DNA of 59,025 nt from an uncultured Clostridia bacterium. GTDB lineage: Bacteria; Bacillota; Clostridia; Christensenellales; Borkfalkiaceae. Below are positions 39,615 through 47,704 of this stretch, piece after piece; positions within the stretch are counted from its first letter, which is position 1; each line of letters starts with the position of its first letter. A program made the translations under genes and the position numbers. The notes beneath the pieces were generated by a model. The model did no database searches, was not told the origin of the DNA, and saw only the letters and a program-made list of their open reading frames with translations. Location of the stretch: NCBI GenBank assembly GCA_947627565.1, contig CANQWO010000008.1, positions 1 through 59,025 of the forward strand, read 5' to 3'.

Positions 39615-41234
39615 TTATTTATTGAAGTTATCTTTCAGCGAGACGATCTCGGAGAGCACGAGCTTCTCGCCCTCCTTGAACGCGCGGAAATAGCCCGTGC
39701 GCATGAGCTGATAACTCCCCTCGTTTCCGATCAGATAGGGCTCGGCCTTGGCGGCGAAGATGTGCTCGCTGTCCTCGTTGATGCGCTCGGAGAAGTCCTG
39801 CCCCGCATAGTCGGCGTCGCGCAGAAGATGGTCGTAGCGGCGAAGTTCGGCGTCGACGCACGTCTCGGCGTTCACCCAATGCAAGACGCCCTTGGCCTTG
39901 ATGCCGCTCGTGTCCGTTCCGCTGCGGCTCTCGGGGAAATAGGTGCATTTGACTTCGATCACTTCCCCGTTTTCATCGGTCACGGCCTCGTCGGCGCGGA
40001 CGATGTATGCGCTCTTGAGACGGGCGTATCCGCCCAACTTGAGGCGGTGATACTTGGGGGGCGGATCGAGGGAGAAATCGGATTTTTCGATGTAGAGCGT
40101 CTTGCCGAAGGCGATCTTGCGCGAACCGGCCGCGGGATCGAGCTGGTTGTTCTCGAAATCGACGTCCTCCCCGCCCTCATAATTGGTGACCGTGAGTTTC
40201 AGGGGTTCGACGACGGCCATCGCGCGGGGCGCATGGACATTGAGATAGTCGCGCACCACGGCCTCGAAATAGCCGATCTCCACCTCCGACTGCGCCTTTG
40301 CGACGCCGATGCGGGAACAGAAGTCCTTGACGGCCTCGGCGGGGATCCCGCGGGCCCGGATGCCGGCGAGCGTGGGCATGCGCGGGTCGCTCCACCCGTG
40401 CACCGTGCCCTCTTCGACGAGCTTCTTCAAATACCGCTTGCTCATGACGAGATTGGTGACGTTGAGGCGGGCGAACTCGATCTGCCGCGGCTTGGGCGCA
40501 AACCCGAGCGTGAGGCCCACCCAGTCGTAGAGCGGCCTGTGGTCTTCGAACTCCAGCGTGCAGAGGGAATGCGTCACGCCCTGCAAATAGTCGCAGATGG
40601 GGTGCGCATAGTCGTACATGGGGTAGATGCACCACTTGTCGCCCGTCCGATGGTGCGTCGCGCGGAGGATCCTGTAGATGACGGGATCCCGGAGGTTGAT
40701 GTTGGGCGAGGCCATGTCGATCTTGGCGCGGAGACACTTCTCCCCGTCGGCATATTTTCCCGCCCGCATCTCGCGGAAGAGGCGGAGATTCTCTTCGGGC
40801 GTGCGGTCCCTGTACGGGCTGTCCGTCCCCGGTTCGGTGAGGGTGCCGCGCGTCGCCTTGATCTCCTCTGCCGAAAGATCGCACACGAACGCCTTGCCCA
40901 TGCCGATGAGCTTTTCCGCGTAGTCGTAGATGATGTCAAAGAAATCGGAGGCGTAGACTTCCTTTTCCCAACGGTAGCCCATCCATTCGATGTCGCGGCG
41001 GATGGCGTCGACGTATTCCGTCTTTTCCTTGGAGGGATTGGTGTCGTCGAAGAAGAGATTGCACGTGCCGCCGTATTTTTCCGCCGTCCCGAAGTTGACG
41101 AACATGCTCTTGGCGTGCCCGATATGCAGGTAGCCGTTAGGTTCGGGCGGAAACCGCGTCTTGACGGACGCCGTTTTCCCCGCCGCAAGGTCTTCGTCGA
41201 TCAGTGCCTGAATAAAGTTTTCCGCATCCGCCAT
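39615..41234 (-). CDS. glnS: Glutaminyl-tRNA synthetase
   Basis: A 539-residue class I synthetase that charges tRNA-Gln directly. HIGH-type motif PPEPNGYLHIGHAKS at about residue 30, KMSKS-type motif VMSKRYL, and the GlnRS anticodon-binding beta-barrels (FGKTLYIEKSDF, GYARLKSAYIVRADE). The start at 41234 is set by GGGGAG and the family N-terminus. Its presence shows this lineage does not depend only on the GatCAB route for Gln-tRNA. Confidence 0.96.
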   Translation of the reverse strand: MADAENFIQALIDEDLAAGKTASVKTRFPPEPNGYLHIGHAKSMFVNFGTAEKYGGTCNLFFDDTNPSKEKTEYVDAIRRDIEWMGYRWEKEVYASDFFDIIYDYAEKLIGMGKAFVCDLSAEEIKATRGTLTEPGTDSPYRDRTPEENLRLFREMRAGKYADGEKCLRAKIDMASPNINLRDPVIYRILRATHHRTGDKWCIYPMYDYAHPICDYLQGVTHSLCTLEFEDHRPLYDWVGLTLGFAPKPRQIEFARLNVTNLVMSKRYLKKLVEEGTVHGWSDPRMPTLAGIRARGIPAEAVKDFCSRIGVAKAQSEVEIGYFEAVVRDYLNVHAPRAMAVVEPLKLTVTNYEGGEDVDFENNQLDPAAGSRKIAFGKTLYIEKSDFSLDPPPKYHRLKLGGYARLKSAYIVRADEAVTDENGEVIEVKCTYFPESRSGTDTSGIKAKGVLHWVNAETCVDAELRRYDHLLRDADYAGQDFSERINEDSEHIFAAKAEPYLIGNEGSYQLMRTGYFRAFKEGEKLVLSEIVSLKDNFNK

Positions 41235-41306
41235 AACAGCTCCCCTTTGCGCCCGTTTGCCGTGGGAAAACGGGCGATTTTCCGCAAGATATATCGTATC
41301 GGAATA

Positions 41307-41312
41307 ATTATA
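41307..41312 (-). promoter_or_regulatory. Promoter -10 of glnS
   Basis: An extended -10 (TGCTATAAT; -10 at 41307-41312) with no clear -35. It is back to back with the PAP2 promoter across about 55 bases. Confidence 0.6.
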
Positions 41313-41363
41313 GCATATTCTTCGCAAAAATGATAGTTTTTACGAGGTATTTTTTTGGAAATT

Positions 41364-41373
41364 GTGCTATAAT
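41364..41373 (+). promoter_or_regulatory. Promoter of PAP2 gene, leaderless arrangement
   Basis: Extended -10 GTGCTATAAT (41364-41373). The PAP2 ATG is seven bases after the -10, where transcription itself would begin, so the mRNA may have no 5' leader. Confidence 0.6.
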
Positions 41374-41379
41374 CAGGGT

Positions 41380-42228
41380 ATGGAACAGACGATTTTACAA
41401 TTTTTCGAGGAAATCCGCACGCCTGCGCTCACATGGCTGTTCGGCATCTTTTCTTTTTTGGGCGAGGGACTCACGGTCGGCGCCGTCATCCTGCTCCTCT
41501 ATTGGCTCCTCGGCGGCAAGACGGGCGAACAGCTTCTCTTCACCGCCGTCTCCTCGGCGGCGCTCAACTCCATGATGAAGGAGGCGGTACGGCGGCCCCG
41601 TCCGTATGCGGCGGGCGTCGTCGAACGGCTCGACGTCGACACGCCCCTCTTCTCCACCCGCGGCCTCGGCGACGATCTGTCGTTCCCGAGCGGGCATGCC
41701 CAGGCGACGTCGTCGGGCATCTTCGCGGGGGCCCTGCGCGGAAAGAAGATCTGGGGCTGGCTTATCGCCGTCCTCTACCTGCTGCTCGTGTGCGCCTCCC
41801 GCCTCTATTTCGGCGTCCACTACCCGACCGACGTGCTCGCGGGCGCGCTCTACGGCCTCGTCATCGCCGTCTTCTGGCATCTCATCTTTTCGGAGGCCTA
41901 CGACTTCCGCTACTACATCCTCATGGCGTTGGCGCTCGTGAGCCTTTTGGCGCTGCCTCTTTCGCCCAGCTCCGACTTCGTGCACATGACGGCGCTCATC
42001 TCCGGCGCGGCGTTCTTTTTGCCGCTCACGAGCTATTTGCACATACCCATGTCCGAGGGGAAGCGTCGCATTTGGCGGATCCCCGTCGGGCTCGCGTGCG
42101 TCGGCGTCGTCTTTTTGGCGACCTATTTTCTCCCCGAGGGCGCGGCGTTTTCCCTGCTGAAATGGTTCCTGCTCGTGGGCTCCGGCACGTTCGGCGCGGG
42201 CGTCTTCTTCAAGATCCTCAAGATCTGA
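41380..42228 (+). CDS. PAP2-family membrane phosphatase
   Basis: A 282-residue polytopic membrane protein with the three PAP2 motifs: KEAVRRPRPYA (motif 1), SFPSGHAQATSSG (motif 2, catalytic His) and SRLYFGVHYPTDVLAG (motif 3, nucleophile His). It would dephosphorylate lipid phosphates such as undecaprenyl pyrophosphate or phosphatidic acid at the outer face of the membrane. The C-terminal half has four to five more helices. The ATG at 41380 gives a sensible N-terminus; no Shine-Dalgarno at normal distance is seen. LDH-like gene follows after 25 bases. Confidence 0.92.
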   Translation: MEQTILQFFEEIRTPALTWLFGIFSFLGEGLTVGAVILLLYWLLGGKTGEQLLFTAVSSAALNSMMKEAVRRPRPYAAGVVERLDVDTPLFSTRGLGDDLSFPSGHAQATSSGIFAGALRGKKIWGWLIAVLYLLLVCASRLYFGVHYPTDVLAGALYGLVIAVFWHLIFSEAYDFRYYILMALALVSLLALPLSPSSDFVHMTALISGAAFFLPLTSYLHIPMSEGKRRIWRIPVGLACVGVVFLATYFLPEGAAFSLLKWFLLVGSGTFGAGVFFKILKI

Positions 42229-42253
42229 ACGCCAATTACATAAGGAGACAGCT

Positions 42254-43285
42254 ATGAAAATCGCGTTTTTCGACACCAAGGATTACGATCTCCCCGCCTT
42301 TCGGAAATTCGGCGAGGCGGCAGGGCTCGAATTTAAGTTCTACGACACCAAACTCGACGAGGATACGGCCGGGCTCGCCCGCGGCTACGACGGCGTTTGC
42401 GTCTTTGTCAACGACCGCGTGAGCGCCGCCGTCGTCGATTCGCTCCATGCCTATGGCGTCCGCGTCATCGCGCTCCGCTGCGCGGGGTATAACAACGTCG
42501 ATCTCGCGGCCTGCTACGGCAAGATCCACGTCGTCCGGGTGCCCGCGTACTCCCCCTACGCCGTCGCCGAGCATACCATGGCGCTGCTCCTCACCTCCAT
42601 CCGCCGCATCCACAAGGCCTACAACCGCACGCGCGAGTTCAATTTCTCGCTCTCGGGCCTCACGGGATTCGATCTCCACGGCAAGACGGTGGGCGTCGTC
42701 GGCACGGGCAAGATCGGGCGGATCTTCATCGACATCTGCCGCGGCTTCGGCATGCGCGTCATCGCCTACGACAAGTATCCCGCAAAGGACAGCGGCATCG
42801 ACTATGTTTCGCTCGACGAACTCTTTGAGCGGAGCGACGTCATCTCCCTGCACTGCCCGCTCTCCGAGGAGACCTACCACCTCATCGGGGAGGACGCAAT
42901 CAACAAATGCAAGAAGGGCGTCGTCATTCTCAATACGTCCCGCGGCGCGCTCATCGACGCGGAGGCGCTCCTCGGCGGCATCAAGCGGCGGATCGTCGGC
43001 GCGGCCTGCCTCGACGTCTATGAGGAGGAATCCGACATCTTCTTCCACGATTTTTCGGGGCATATCGTCGAGGACGACACGCTCGCGCGGCTCATCTCCA
43101 TGCCCAACGTCATCGTGACCTCGCACCAGGCCTTTTTGACGGAGGAGGCGCTCACGGGCATCGCGGAGACGACGGTGAAAAATCTGACGGACTTCTTCTC
43201 CGGCGCGCATCTCGAGAACGAACTCTGCTACAACTGCGGCAAGATCGAAGAGTGCAGAAAGGGCCGCAAAGAGCGCTGTTTTTGA
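42254..43285 (+). CDS. D-2-hydroxyacid dehydrogenase (D-lactate dehydrogenase type)
   Basis: A 343-residue NAD-dependent enzyme reducing 2-oxoacids, most like fermentative D-LDH. Seen: IALRCAGYNNVD with the substrate Arg, VGTGKIGRIFIDICRGFGM as the NAD loop and AYDKYP with the Asp that prefers NAD over NADP, VILNTSRGALIDAEAL, and TSHQAFLTEEAL with the catalytic His. AAGGAGA precedes the ATG. It probably regenerates NAD in fermentation. The C-terminus is unusual in its Cys content (LCYNCGKIEECRKGRKERCF). Confidence 0.93.
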   Translation: MKIAFFDTKDYDLPAFRKFGEAAGLEFKFYDTKLDEDTAGLARGYDGVCVFVNDRVSAAVVDSLHAYGVRVIALRCAGYNNVDLAACYGKIHVVRVPAYSPYAVAEHTMALLLTSIRRIHKAYNRTREFNFSLSGLTGFDLHGKTVGVVGTGKIGRIFIDICRGFGMRVIAYDKYPAKDSGIDYVSLDELFERSDVISLHCPLSEETYHLIGEDAINKCKKGVVILNTSRGALIDAEALLGGIKRRIVGAACLDVYEEESDIFFHDFSGHIVEDDTLARLISMPNVIVTSHQAFLTEEALTGIAETTVKNLTDFFSGAHLENELCYNCGKIEECRKGRKERCF

Positions 43286-43298
43286 ACTATATTTTATG

Positions 43299-43338
43299 AA
43301 ACGGAGGGGGTATGTCTCGGACATGCCCCCTCCGTTTT
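43299..43338 (+). terminator. Terminator formed by the GGACATG palindrome
   Basis: AAACGGAGGGGGTATGTC (43299-43316) and its near-perfect complement (43319-43337), loop of two to four bases, then TTTT. This is the most complete copy of the dispersed GGACATG repeat and acts here as the terminator of the dehydrogenase gene. Confidence 0.85.
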
Positions 43339-43393
43339 CTGTCTTATTCCCTTCCACGCGCATTCCGCACAGATCGCGGCGATTTGCTCCTCG

Positions 43394-43627
43394 CTACGGT
43401 CCCACGTCGAACAATTCCTCGTAATCGACCTTCAAAATGCGTTTCAGCAACACAATTTCATCGGGATAGAGATGCCGCTGCCCCACTTCGATTTTGGCGA
43501 CCGCACTGCGCGTGATATCACAGCCCGCAAGCTGGAGCTTCACCGAAAGCTCCTCCTGCGTCATATTCGCCCGCTCCCGCAGCCGGCGCACATTGGCGCC
43601 GATCTTTTTTTCCACAACAGCATTCAT
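43394..43627 (-). CDS. XRE-family transcriptional regulator
   Basis: A 77-residue Cro/CI-type DNA-binding protein with a complete helix-turn-helix (LRERANMTQEELSVKLQLAGCDITRSAVAKIEVGQRHLYPDE). No ligand domain. Divergent from the DUF4177 gene, with a TTTGCAC palindrome in between, so it most likely regulates itself and its neighbour. The ATG at 43627 gives the compact XRE domain; the upstream in-frame start adds unlikely residues. Confidence 0.85.
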   Translation of the reverse strand: MNAVVEKKIGANVRRLRERANMTQEELSVKLQLAGCDITRSAVAKIEVGQRHLYPDEIVLLKRILKVDYEELFDVGP

Positions 43628-43656
43628 AAAATTGCACCGAAATAAGCGCAAAACGC

Positions 43657-43685
43657 TTGACACCATTATAAACGCGTGTTATACT
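43657..43685 (+). promoter_or_regulatory. Promoter of DUF4177 gene
   Basis: TTGACA (43657-43662), 17-base spacer, TATACT (43680-43685). Confidence 0.85.
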
Positions 43686-43688
43686 TAT

Positions 43689-43710
43689 TTTGCACTTATA
43701 TAGGTGCAAA
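43689..43710. promoter_or_regulatory. Palindromic operator TTTGCAC-N8-GTGCAAA
   Basis: A 22-base palindrome covers the transcription start of the DUF4177 promoter. A further TTGCAC half-site lies at 43632-43637 near the XRE gene start. Likely binding site for the divergent XRE protein; inference. Confidence 0.6.
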
Positions 43711-43732
43711 TAAACAAAAGGAGACGAGAAAA

Positions 43733-43906
43733 ATGCCTTACACCGTCGTTCAGACGCGGCCGGAAGAGGTCGAAAAGAAGATCAACGCGCTCGCCGCGCA
43801 GGGTTGGCGCGTCGTATCCCAGAGCGAGAGCAAGTGGGAGATCAAGAAGTGCTTCGGTCTTTCCAACACTGTGGATTCCGTCATCAACGTGATCCTCGAA
43901 AAATAG
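43733..43906 (+). CDS. DUF4177-like small protein
   Basis: A 57-residue protein. The segment INALAAQGWRVVSQSESKW fits the short DUF4177 fold (LN..G.EGWELVS), a small alpha/beta domain of unknown role. AAGGAGA precedes the ATG; upstream in-frame codons lie inside the operator and promoter, which decides the start. Controlled from a strong promoter overlapped by a palindrome. Confidence 0.8.
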   Translation: MPYTVVQTRPEEVEKKINALAAQGWRVVSQSESKWEIKKCFGLSNTVDSVINVILEK

Positions 43907-43916
43907 TAACCCAACG

Positions 43917-43946
43917 GATGCAGCGCAGACGCGTTGCATCTTTTTT
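43917..43946 (+). terminator. Terminator after DUF4177 gene
   Basis: GATGCA..CG with CG..TGCATC stem followed by six Ts. The plsC-like ATG lies only seven bases later, so that gene lacks room for a strong ribosome binding site if transcribed from upstream. Confidence 0.75.
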
Positions 43947-43952
43947 CCGCTT

Positions 43953-44588
43953 ATGAAAAAGATTTTTCGGTATTTGTGCGTGGGGCTGTTCCTGCTGGTC
44001 GCGTGGCCGTTTTTTCTGTATCGCAAATACGGCAACAGCGATTGGAAACCGCAGGGCGCGGTCATTGTCGTCGCCAATCACTACTCCGCTTTCGACCCGT
44101 TTTTCCTCTGGATGATCTTCCGCAGGGAGGAGCCCGTCTTCGTGACGACCGCCGACGTGAAAAAGCGGTGCAACTCCGCGTTCGTGACGTGGCTGTTCGA
44201 CTGCCTGTATCTCGATTACGCCACCAAAAATTACAAATTTTTCAAAGACTGCCTCCGCCTCTTGCGGGCGGGAAGGATGCTCGTCATCTTTCCCGAGGGC
44301 GCGGTCAACCCGCGCAAGGCGGGCTTCTTCGATTTCAAGCGCTCCTTCCTCTTCCTCGCGCGCAAGACGGGCTGCGACATCCTCCCCGTCTATCTCTATC
44401 CCGAACTGCGCGCATGCAGGCGTTCGAGCGTCTACATCGGGGATCCCGTCACGGAAGAAGAATATTCCGCCATCCCCGACGACCTCGACGCCGTCACGCT
44501 CGTCCAAAGCAGGATCCTCGATTACAGTTTTGCCGTGCCGCAGGCGCGCGACATCACGTTGGAGGAATTTGACCGCCTCGCAAAATGA
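43953..44588 (+). CDS. 1-acyl-glycerol-3-phosphate acyltransferase-like (PlsC)
   Basis: A 211-residue membrane-bound acyltransferase: N-terminal hydrophobic helix (VGLFLLVAWPFFL), the NHYSAFDPFF motif (HX4D catalytic pair), and VIFPEGAV glycerol-phosphate binding motif. It would acylate lysophosphatidic acid in phospholipid synthesis. The ribosome binding site is weak. Ends before a terminator that overlaps the glyS promoter. A second member of the superfamily is at 47705-48511. Confidence 0.88.
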   Translation: MKKIFRYLCVGLFLLVAWPFFLYRKYGNSDWKPQGAVIVVANHYSAFDPFFLWMIFRREEPVFVTTADVKKRCNSAFVTWLFDCLYLDYATKNYKFFKDCLRLLRAGRMLVIFPEGAVNPRKAGFFDFKRSFLFLARKTGCDILPVYLYPELRACRRSSVYIGDPVTEEEYSAIPDDLDAVTLVQSRILDYSFAVPQARDITLEEFDRLAK

Positions 44589-44589
44589 T

Positions 44590-44623
44590 CCGTCACCCCC
44601 TCAAACGCTTGACGGATTTTTTG
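44590..44623 (+). terminator. Terminator overlapping the glyS promoter
   Basis: CCGTCA with TGACGG around a 14-base loop, followed by TTTTTT. The right arm is also the -35 element TTGACG of glyS. Confidence 0.75.
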
Positions 44624-44637
44624 TTTGCATGTATAAT
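44609..44637 (+). promoter_or_regulatory. Promoter of glyS
   Basis: TTGACG (44609-44614), 17-base spacer, TATAAT (44632-44637). Confidence 0.85.
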
Positions 44638-44666
44638 ATCTGCAAAGCATTTTTCAGGAGCATGTT

Positions 44667-46037
44667 ATGGCAAACGTCACGATGGAGAAACTCGTTGCGC
44701 TCTCTAAGGCGCGGGGCATCGTCTTCCCCGGCAGCGAAATTTACGGCGGCATGGGCAATACCTGGGACTACGGCCCCGTCGGCGTCGAGATCAAAAACAA
44801 TATCAAACGCGCCTGGTGGAAACGGTTCGTCACCGAGAGCGAAAATTCCTATGGCGTAGACGCCGCCATTCTCATGAACTCCCGCGTCTGGGAGGCCAGC
44901 GGTCACACCACCTCCTTCTCCGATCCCAAGATGGACTGCAAGCAGTGCAAGACCCGCCACCGCGCCGATAATCTCATCGAGCTCCACTCCAAGGGGACGG
45001 TAAATCCCGATACCATGTCCAATGAGGAGATGGAAAAATACATCACGGAGCACAAAGTCCACTGCCCCAACTGCGGCGGCTTCGACTGGACGCCCATCCG
45101 CACCTTCAACCTCATGTTCGAGACCAGCCGCGGCGTCACCGACGAGAGCCAGAACAAGATCTATCTCCGGCCCGAGACGGCACAGGGCGAATTTGTCAAC
45201 TTCCTCAATGTCCAGCGCACCACCCGCGCCAAGGTGCCCTTCGGCATCGCGCAGATCGGCAAGGCATTCCGCAACGAGATCACGCCCGGCAACTTCATCT
45301 TCCGCACCATCGAATTTGAGCAGATGGAACACCAGTGGTTCTGCAAGGCGGGCAGCGACGAGGCGTATTACCGCGAATTTAAGCAGAAGGCGTTCCAATT
45401 CCTTCTCGACCTCGGCTTCAAGGAGGAACATCTCCGCTTCCACGACCACGACAAGCTCGCCCACTATGCCAAGGAGGCCTGCGATATCCAATATCTCTAC
45501 CCCATGGGCTGGCAGGAACTCAACGGCATCCACAACCGCACCGACTACGATCTCACGCGCCATCAGGAATACTCGGGCAAGACGCTCACCTATGTCGATC
45601 CCATCGACGGCGAACGGTTTATCCCCTACGTCATCGAATATTCCATCGGCGCCGACCGCCTCATGCTGGCCGTCCTCTCGGAGGCCTACGACGAGGAGAC
45701 GCTGGAAAACGGCGAAGTGCGGACCGTTCTGCACTTCCATCCCGCGATCGCGGCCTACAAAGCGGCCATCCTGCCCCTTCAGAAGAGCCTCGCGCCGGTC
45801 GCAAAAACGTTTTGGGAGACGCTCAGAAAGCGCTTTCCCGTCATCTACGACGAGGCGGGCTCCATCGGCAAGCGCTATCGGAGACAGGATGAGATCGGCA
45901 CGCCCTATTGCCTCACGATCGATTTCGAGACGGCGGAAAACGGCACGGTGACGGTGCGCGACCGCGACACCATGGAGCAGCAGCGCATGACGGTCGCCGA
46001 AGTCATCTCGTTCCTGTATGCGAAATGCACATTCTGA
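44667..46037 (+). CDS. glyS: Glycyl-tRNA synthetase, single-chain dimeric type
   Basis: A 456-residue class II synthetase that charges tRNA-Gly. It is the alpha2 type, not the alpha2beta2 GlyQ/GlyS type. Motifs: GSEIYGGMGNTWDYGPVG at the start, an insertion with CKQCKTRH..CPNCGG (zinc-like), RPETAQGEFVNF, motif 2 FRNEITPGNFIFRTIEFEQME and motif 3 GADRLMLAVL, plus the C-terminal anticodon domain. AGGAG precedes the ATG. Confidence 0.96.
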   Translation: MANVTMEKLVALSKARGIVFPGSEIYGGMGNTWDYGPVGVEIKNNIKRAWWKRFVTESENSYGVDAAILMNSRVWEASGHTTSFSDPKMDCKQCKTRHRADNLIELHSKGTVNPDTMSNEEMEKYITEHKVHCPNCGGFDWTPIRTFNLMFETSRGVTDESQNKIYLRPETAQGEFVNFLNVQRTTRAKVPFGIAQIGKAFRNEITPGNFIFRTIEFEQMEHQWFCKAGSDEAYYREFKQKAFQFLLDLGFKEEHLRFHDHDKLAHYAKEACDIQYLYPMGWQELNGIHNRTDYDLTRHQEYSGKTLTYVDPIDGERFIPYVIEYSIGADRLMLAVLSEAYDEETLENGEVRTVLHFHPAIAAYKAAILPLQKSLAPVAKTFWETLRKRFPVIYDEAGSIGKRYRRQDEIGTPYCLTIDFETAENGTVTVRDRDTMEQQRMTVAEVISFLYAKCTF

Positions 46038-46060
46038 AACGGCGTCAGACGAAAAACGAC

Positions 46061-46084
46061 GGGGGCATGTCCGAGACATGCCCC
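46061..46084 (+). terminator. Terminator after glyS (GGACATG repeat)
   Basis: GGGGGCATGTC / GACATGCCCC hairpin with a three-base loop, then a T-rich run, 24 bases after the stop codon. Same repeat family as 43299-43338. Confidence 0.75.
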
Positions 46085-46219
46085 TTCCTTTTGCATTTTT
46101 TCATCTTTTTCGATCAGGCCGCAAGCGCGTTTGCGGCGCGCGCCGTCTGCCCCGCGGCGCGCGCCGCCCGTCTCCCAAGCGTTCCCTTCGCTTGTCATAA
46201 AAATTTATTACATTTTCGG

Positions 46220-46248
46220 TTGACAAAGTTGCGCATATCCGCTATAAT
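46220..46248 (+). promoter_or_regulatory. Promoter of glycosyltransferase gene
   Basis: TTGACA (46220-46225), 17-base spacer, TATAAT (46243-46248); GGAGGGG follows as ribosome binding site before the ATG at 46270. Confidence 0.9.
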
Positions 46249-46269
46249 AAGGAAAAAGGAGGGGACGGA

Positions 46270-47559
46270 ATGCTGTATTGGCTGCGCTTTTTCTATCTTG
46301 CGCTCATCGGCGTCGCGCTGATCCTATATCTGCCCAAGCTCATCGGCTTTCACTACGCGTTCAAAAAGGCGCCGCACTATCACGCCGCCCAAAAGCGCCG
46401 CATCGCGATCGTCGTGCCCGCCCGTAACGAGAGCAAGATCATCGGCGATCTCTTCGCTTCCATCCAAAAACAGACCTACGATCCCGCCTTTTTCGACGTC
46501 AACATCATCGTAAAGGACCCCAATGACCCCACCGTCGCCATCGCCGAGGCCATGGGCGCGAAGACGTTCGTCGTGCCCGCACAGAACTGCAAGGGCGACG
46601 CGCTCGACGGCTATTTCAAATGTCTCTCGCCCGAAACGCTCGAAAGCTATGAGGCGTTCGTCATCGTAGACGCCGACGCGGTGCTCTCCCCCGCCTTCGT
46701 GGAGGAACTCAACAACGCGCTTGAGGCGGATTACGACATCTATTTGGCGCGCAAATACGCCAAAAATTTCCTCGGCGGGCGCAAAAACCGCACCGTCTTC
46801 TCCAATTGTTCCGCCCTCACCTGGCCCATCATCGACGACCTCGGCAACACATATCGCATGCAGCGCGCCATGCCGCTCAACCTCTGCGGGCAGGGCATGA
46901 TGCTCCGCCGCCGGATCATCGAGGAACTGGGCGGCTGGCCCTACCGCACTCTCACCGAGGACTACGAGCTCAAGCTCGATTCTCTCCTGAGGGGGTATAC
47001 GTCGATGTTCTGTTCGTATGCCATCCTCTACACGGAGGAGGCGCTCGGCCACACCGAGAACACGAAGCGGCGGCTCCGATGGCTCACGGGGTACAAACAG
47101 TGCGATAAGAAATACCACGCCAGGATCAAGCGGCAGGCGCGCGAACGCGGGAAGATGAACAAGGGCGAGGCGGAGTACTTCTTCGGCACCTTCCCCCTTC
47201 TTCTCTTTCTGGCCGCCACCATCGTCACCATGCTGTGCGGCATCTCGCTCACCGTGACCTACGCGCTTGGGGGCGATCCTCGGTGGGACAACGCCTTCGT
47301 GCAGACGGTGGCCTTCCCCGGCCTCCTCCTCTATTTCCTGCTCTTCGCCTACGGCGTGCTCGCCTTCTTTGCCTGCGGCGACATGTTCCGCATGCTCACG
47401 CTCAAAGAAAAACTGCTCATGCTCATCTATAATCCGTTCTATCTGCTCGAATACGTGCCCATCTATCTTCGGAGCATTTGGGCGGTATGGCGGGACAAGC
47501 CCCAGAACTGGAAGGAGACGGAGCGCATCACCTACGACGATCTCCACGACGCAAAATAG
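46270..47559 (+). CDS. Membrane glycosyltransferase, GT2
   Basis: A 429-residue processive-type family 2 glycosyltransferase. N-terminal helix, then a GT-A domain with IVVPARNESKIIG, a VDADAVLSP DXD motif, TEDYELKLDSLLRGY (catalytic-type TED), and a RWLTGYKQC segment like Q/RXXRW. Three to four C-terminal helices follow. Such proteins build or export cell-surface polysaccharides from nucleotide sugars. It stands in its own unit; product unknown. Confidence 0.9.
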   Translation: MLYWLRFFYLALIGVALILYLPKLIGFHYAFKKAPHYHAAQKRRIAIVVPARNESKIIGDLFASIQKQTYDPAFFDVNIIVKDPNDPTVAIAEAMGAKTFVVPAQNCKGDALDGYFKCLSPETLESYEAFVIVDADAVLSPAFVEELNNALEADYDIYLARKYAKNFLGGRKNRTVFSNCSALTWPIIDDLGNTYRMQRAMPLNLCGQGMMLRRRIIEELGGWPYRTLTEDYELKLDSLLRGYTSMFCSYAILYTEEALGHTENTKRRLRWLTGYKQCDKKYHARIKRQARERGKMNKGEAEYFFGTFPLLLFLAATIVTMLCGISLTVTYALGGDPRWDNAFVQTVAFPGLLLYFLLFAYGVLAFFACGDMFRMLTLKEKLLMLIYNPFYLLEYVPIYLRSIWAVWRDKPQNWKETERITYDDLHDAK

Positions 47560-47590
47560 ACCGCTTCCGATCGGAAACGGTCTTTTCTTT
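47559..47590 (+). terminator. Terminator after glycosyltransferase
   Basis: GACCGcTTCC GATC GGAAaCGGTC hairpin with TTTTCTTTT, starting at the last base of the stop codon. Confidence 0.85.
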
Positions 47591-47620
47591 TGCCGCGTTT
47601 CCCGGTGCCGCGGTTTCGAA

Positions 47621-47656
47621 AAGCGCCCTCCCGCCTTTCGGCGGGAGGGCGCTTTG
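47621..47656. terminator. GC-rich bidirectional terminator
   Basis: AGCGCCCTCCCGCC / GGCGGGAGGGCGCT stem with a short loop and flanking T/A. Likely ends the minus-strand acyltransferase gene as well. Confidence 0.75.
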
Positions 47657-47704
47657 TTTCGGAAAACGGAGCGCGCATGCGGGGCGCAAACGCGTCCGCG
47701 CAGT

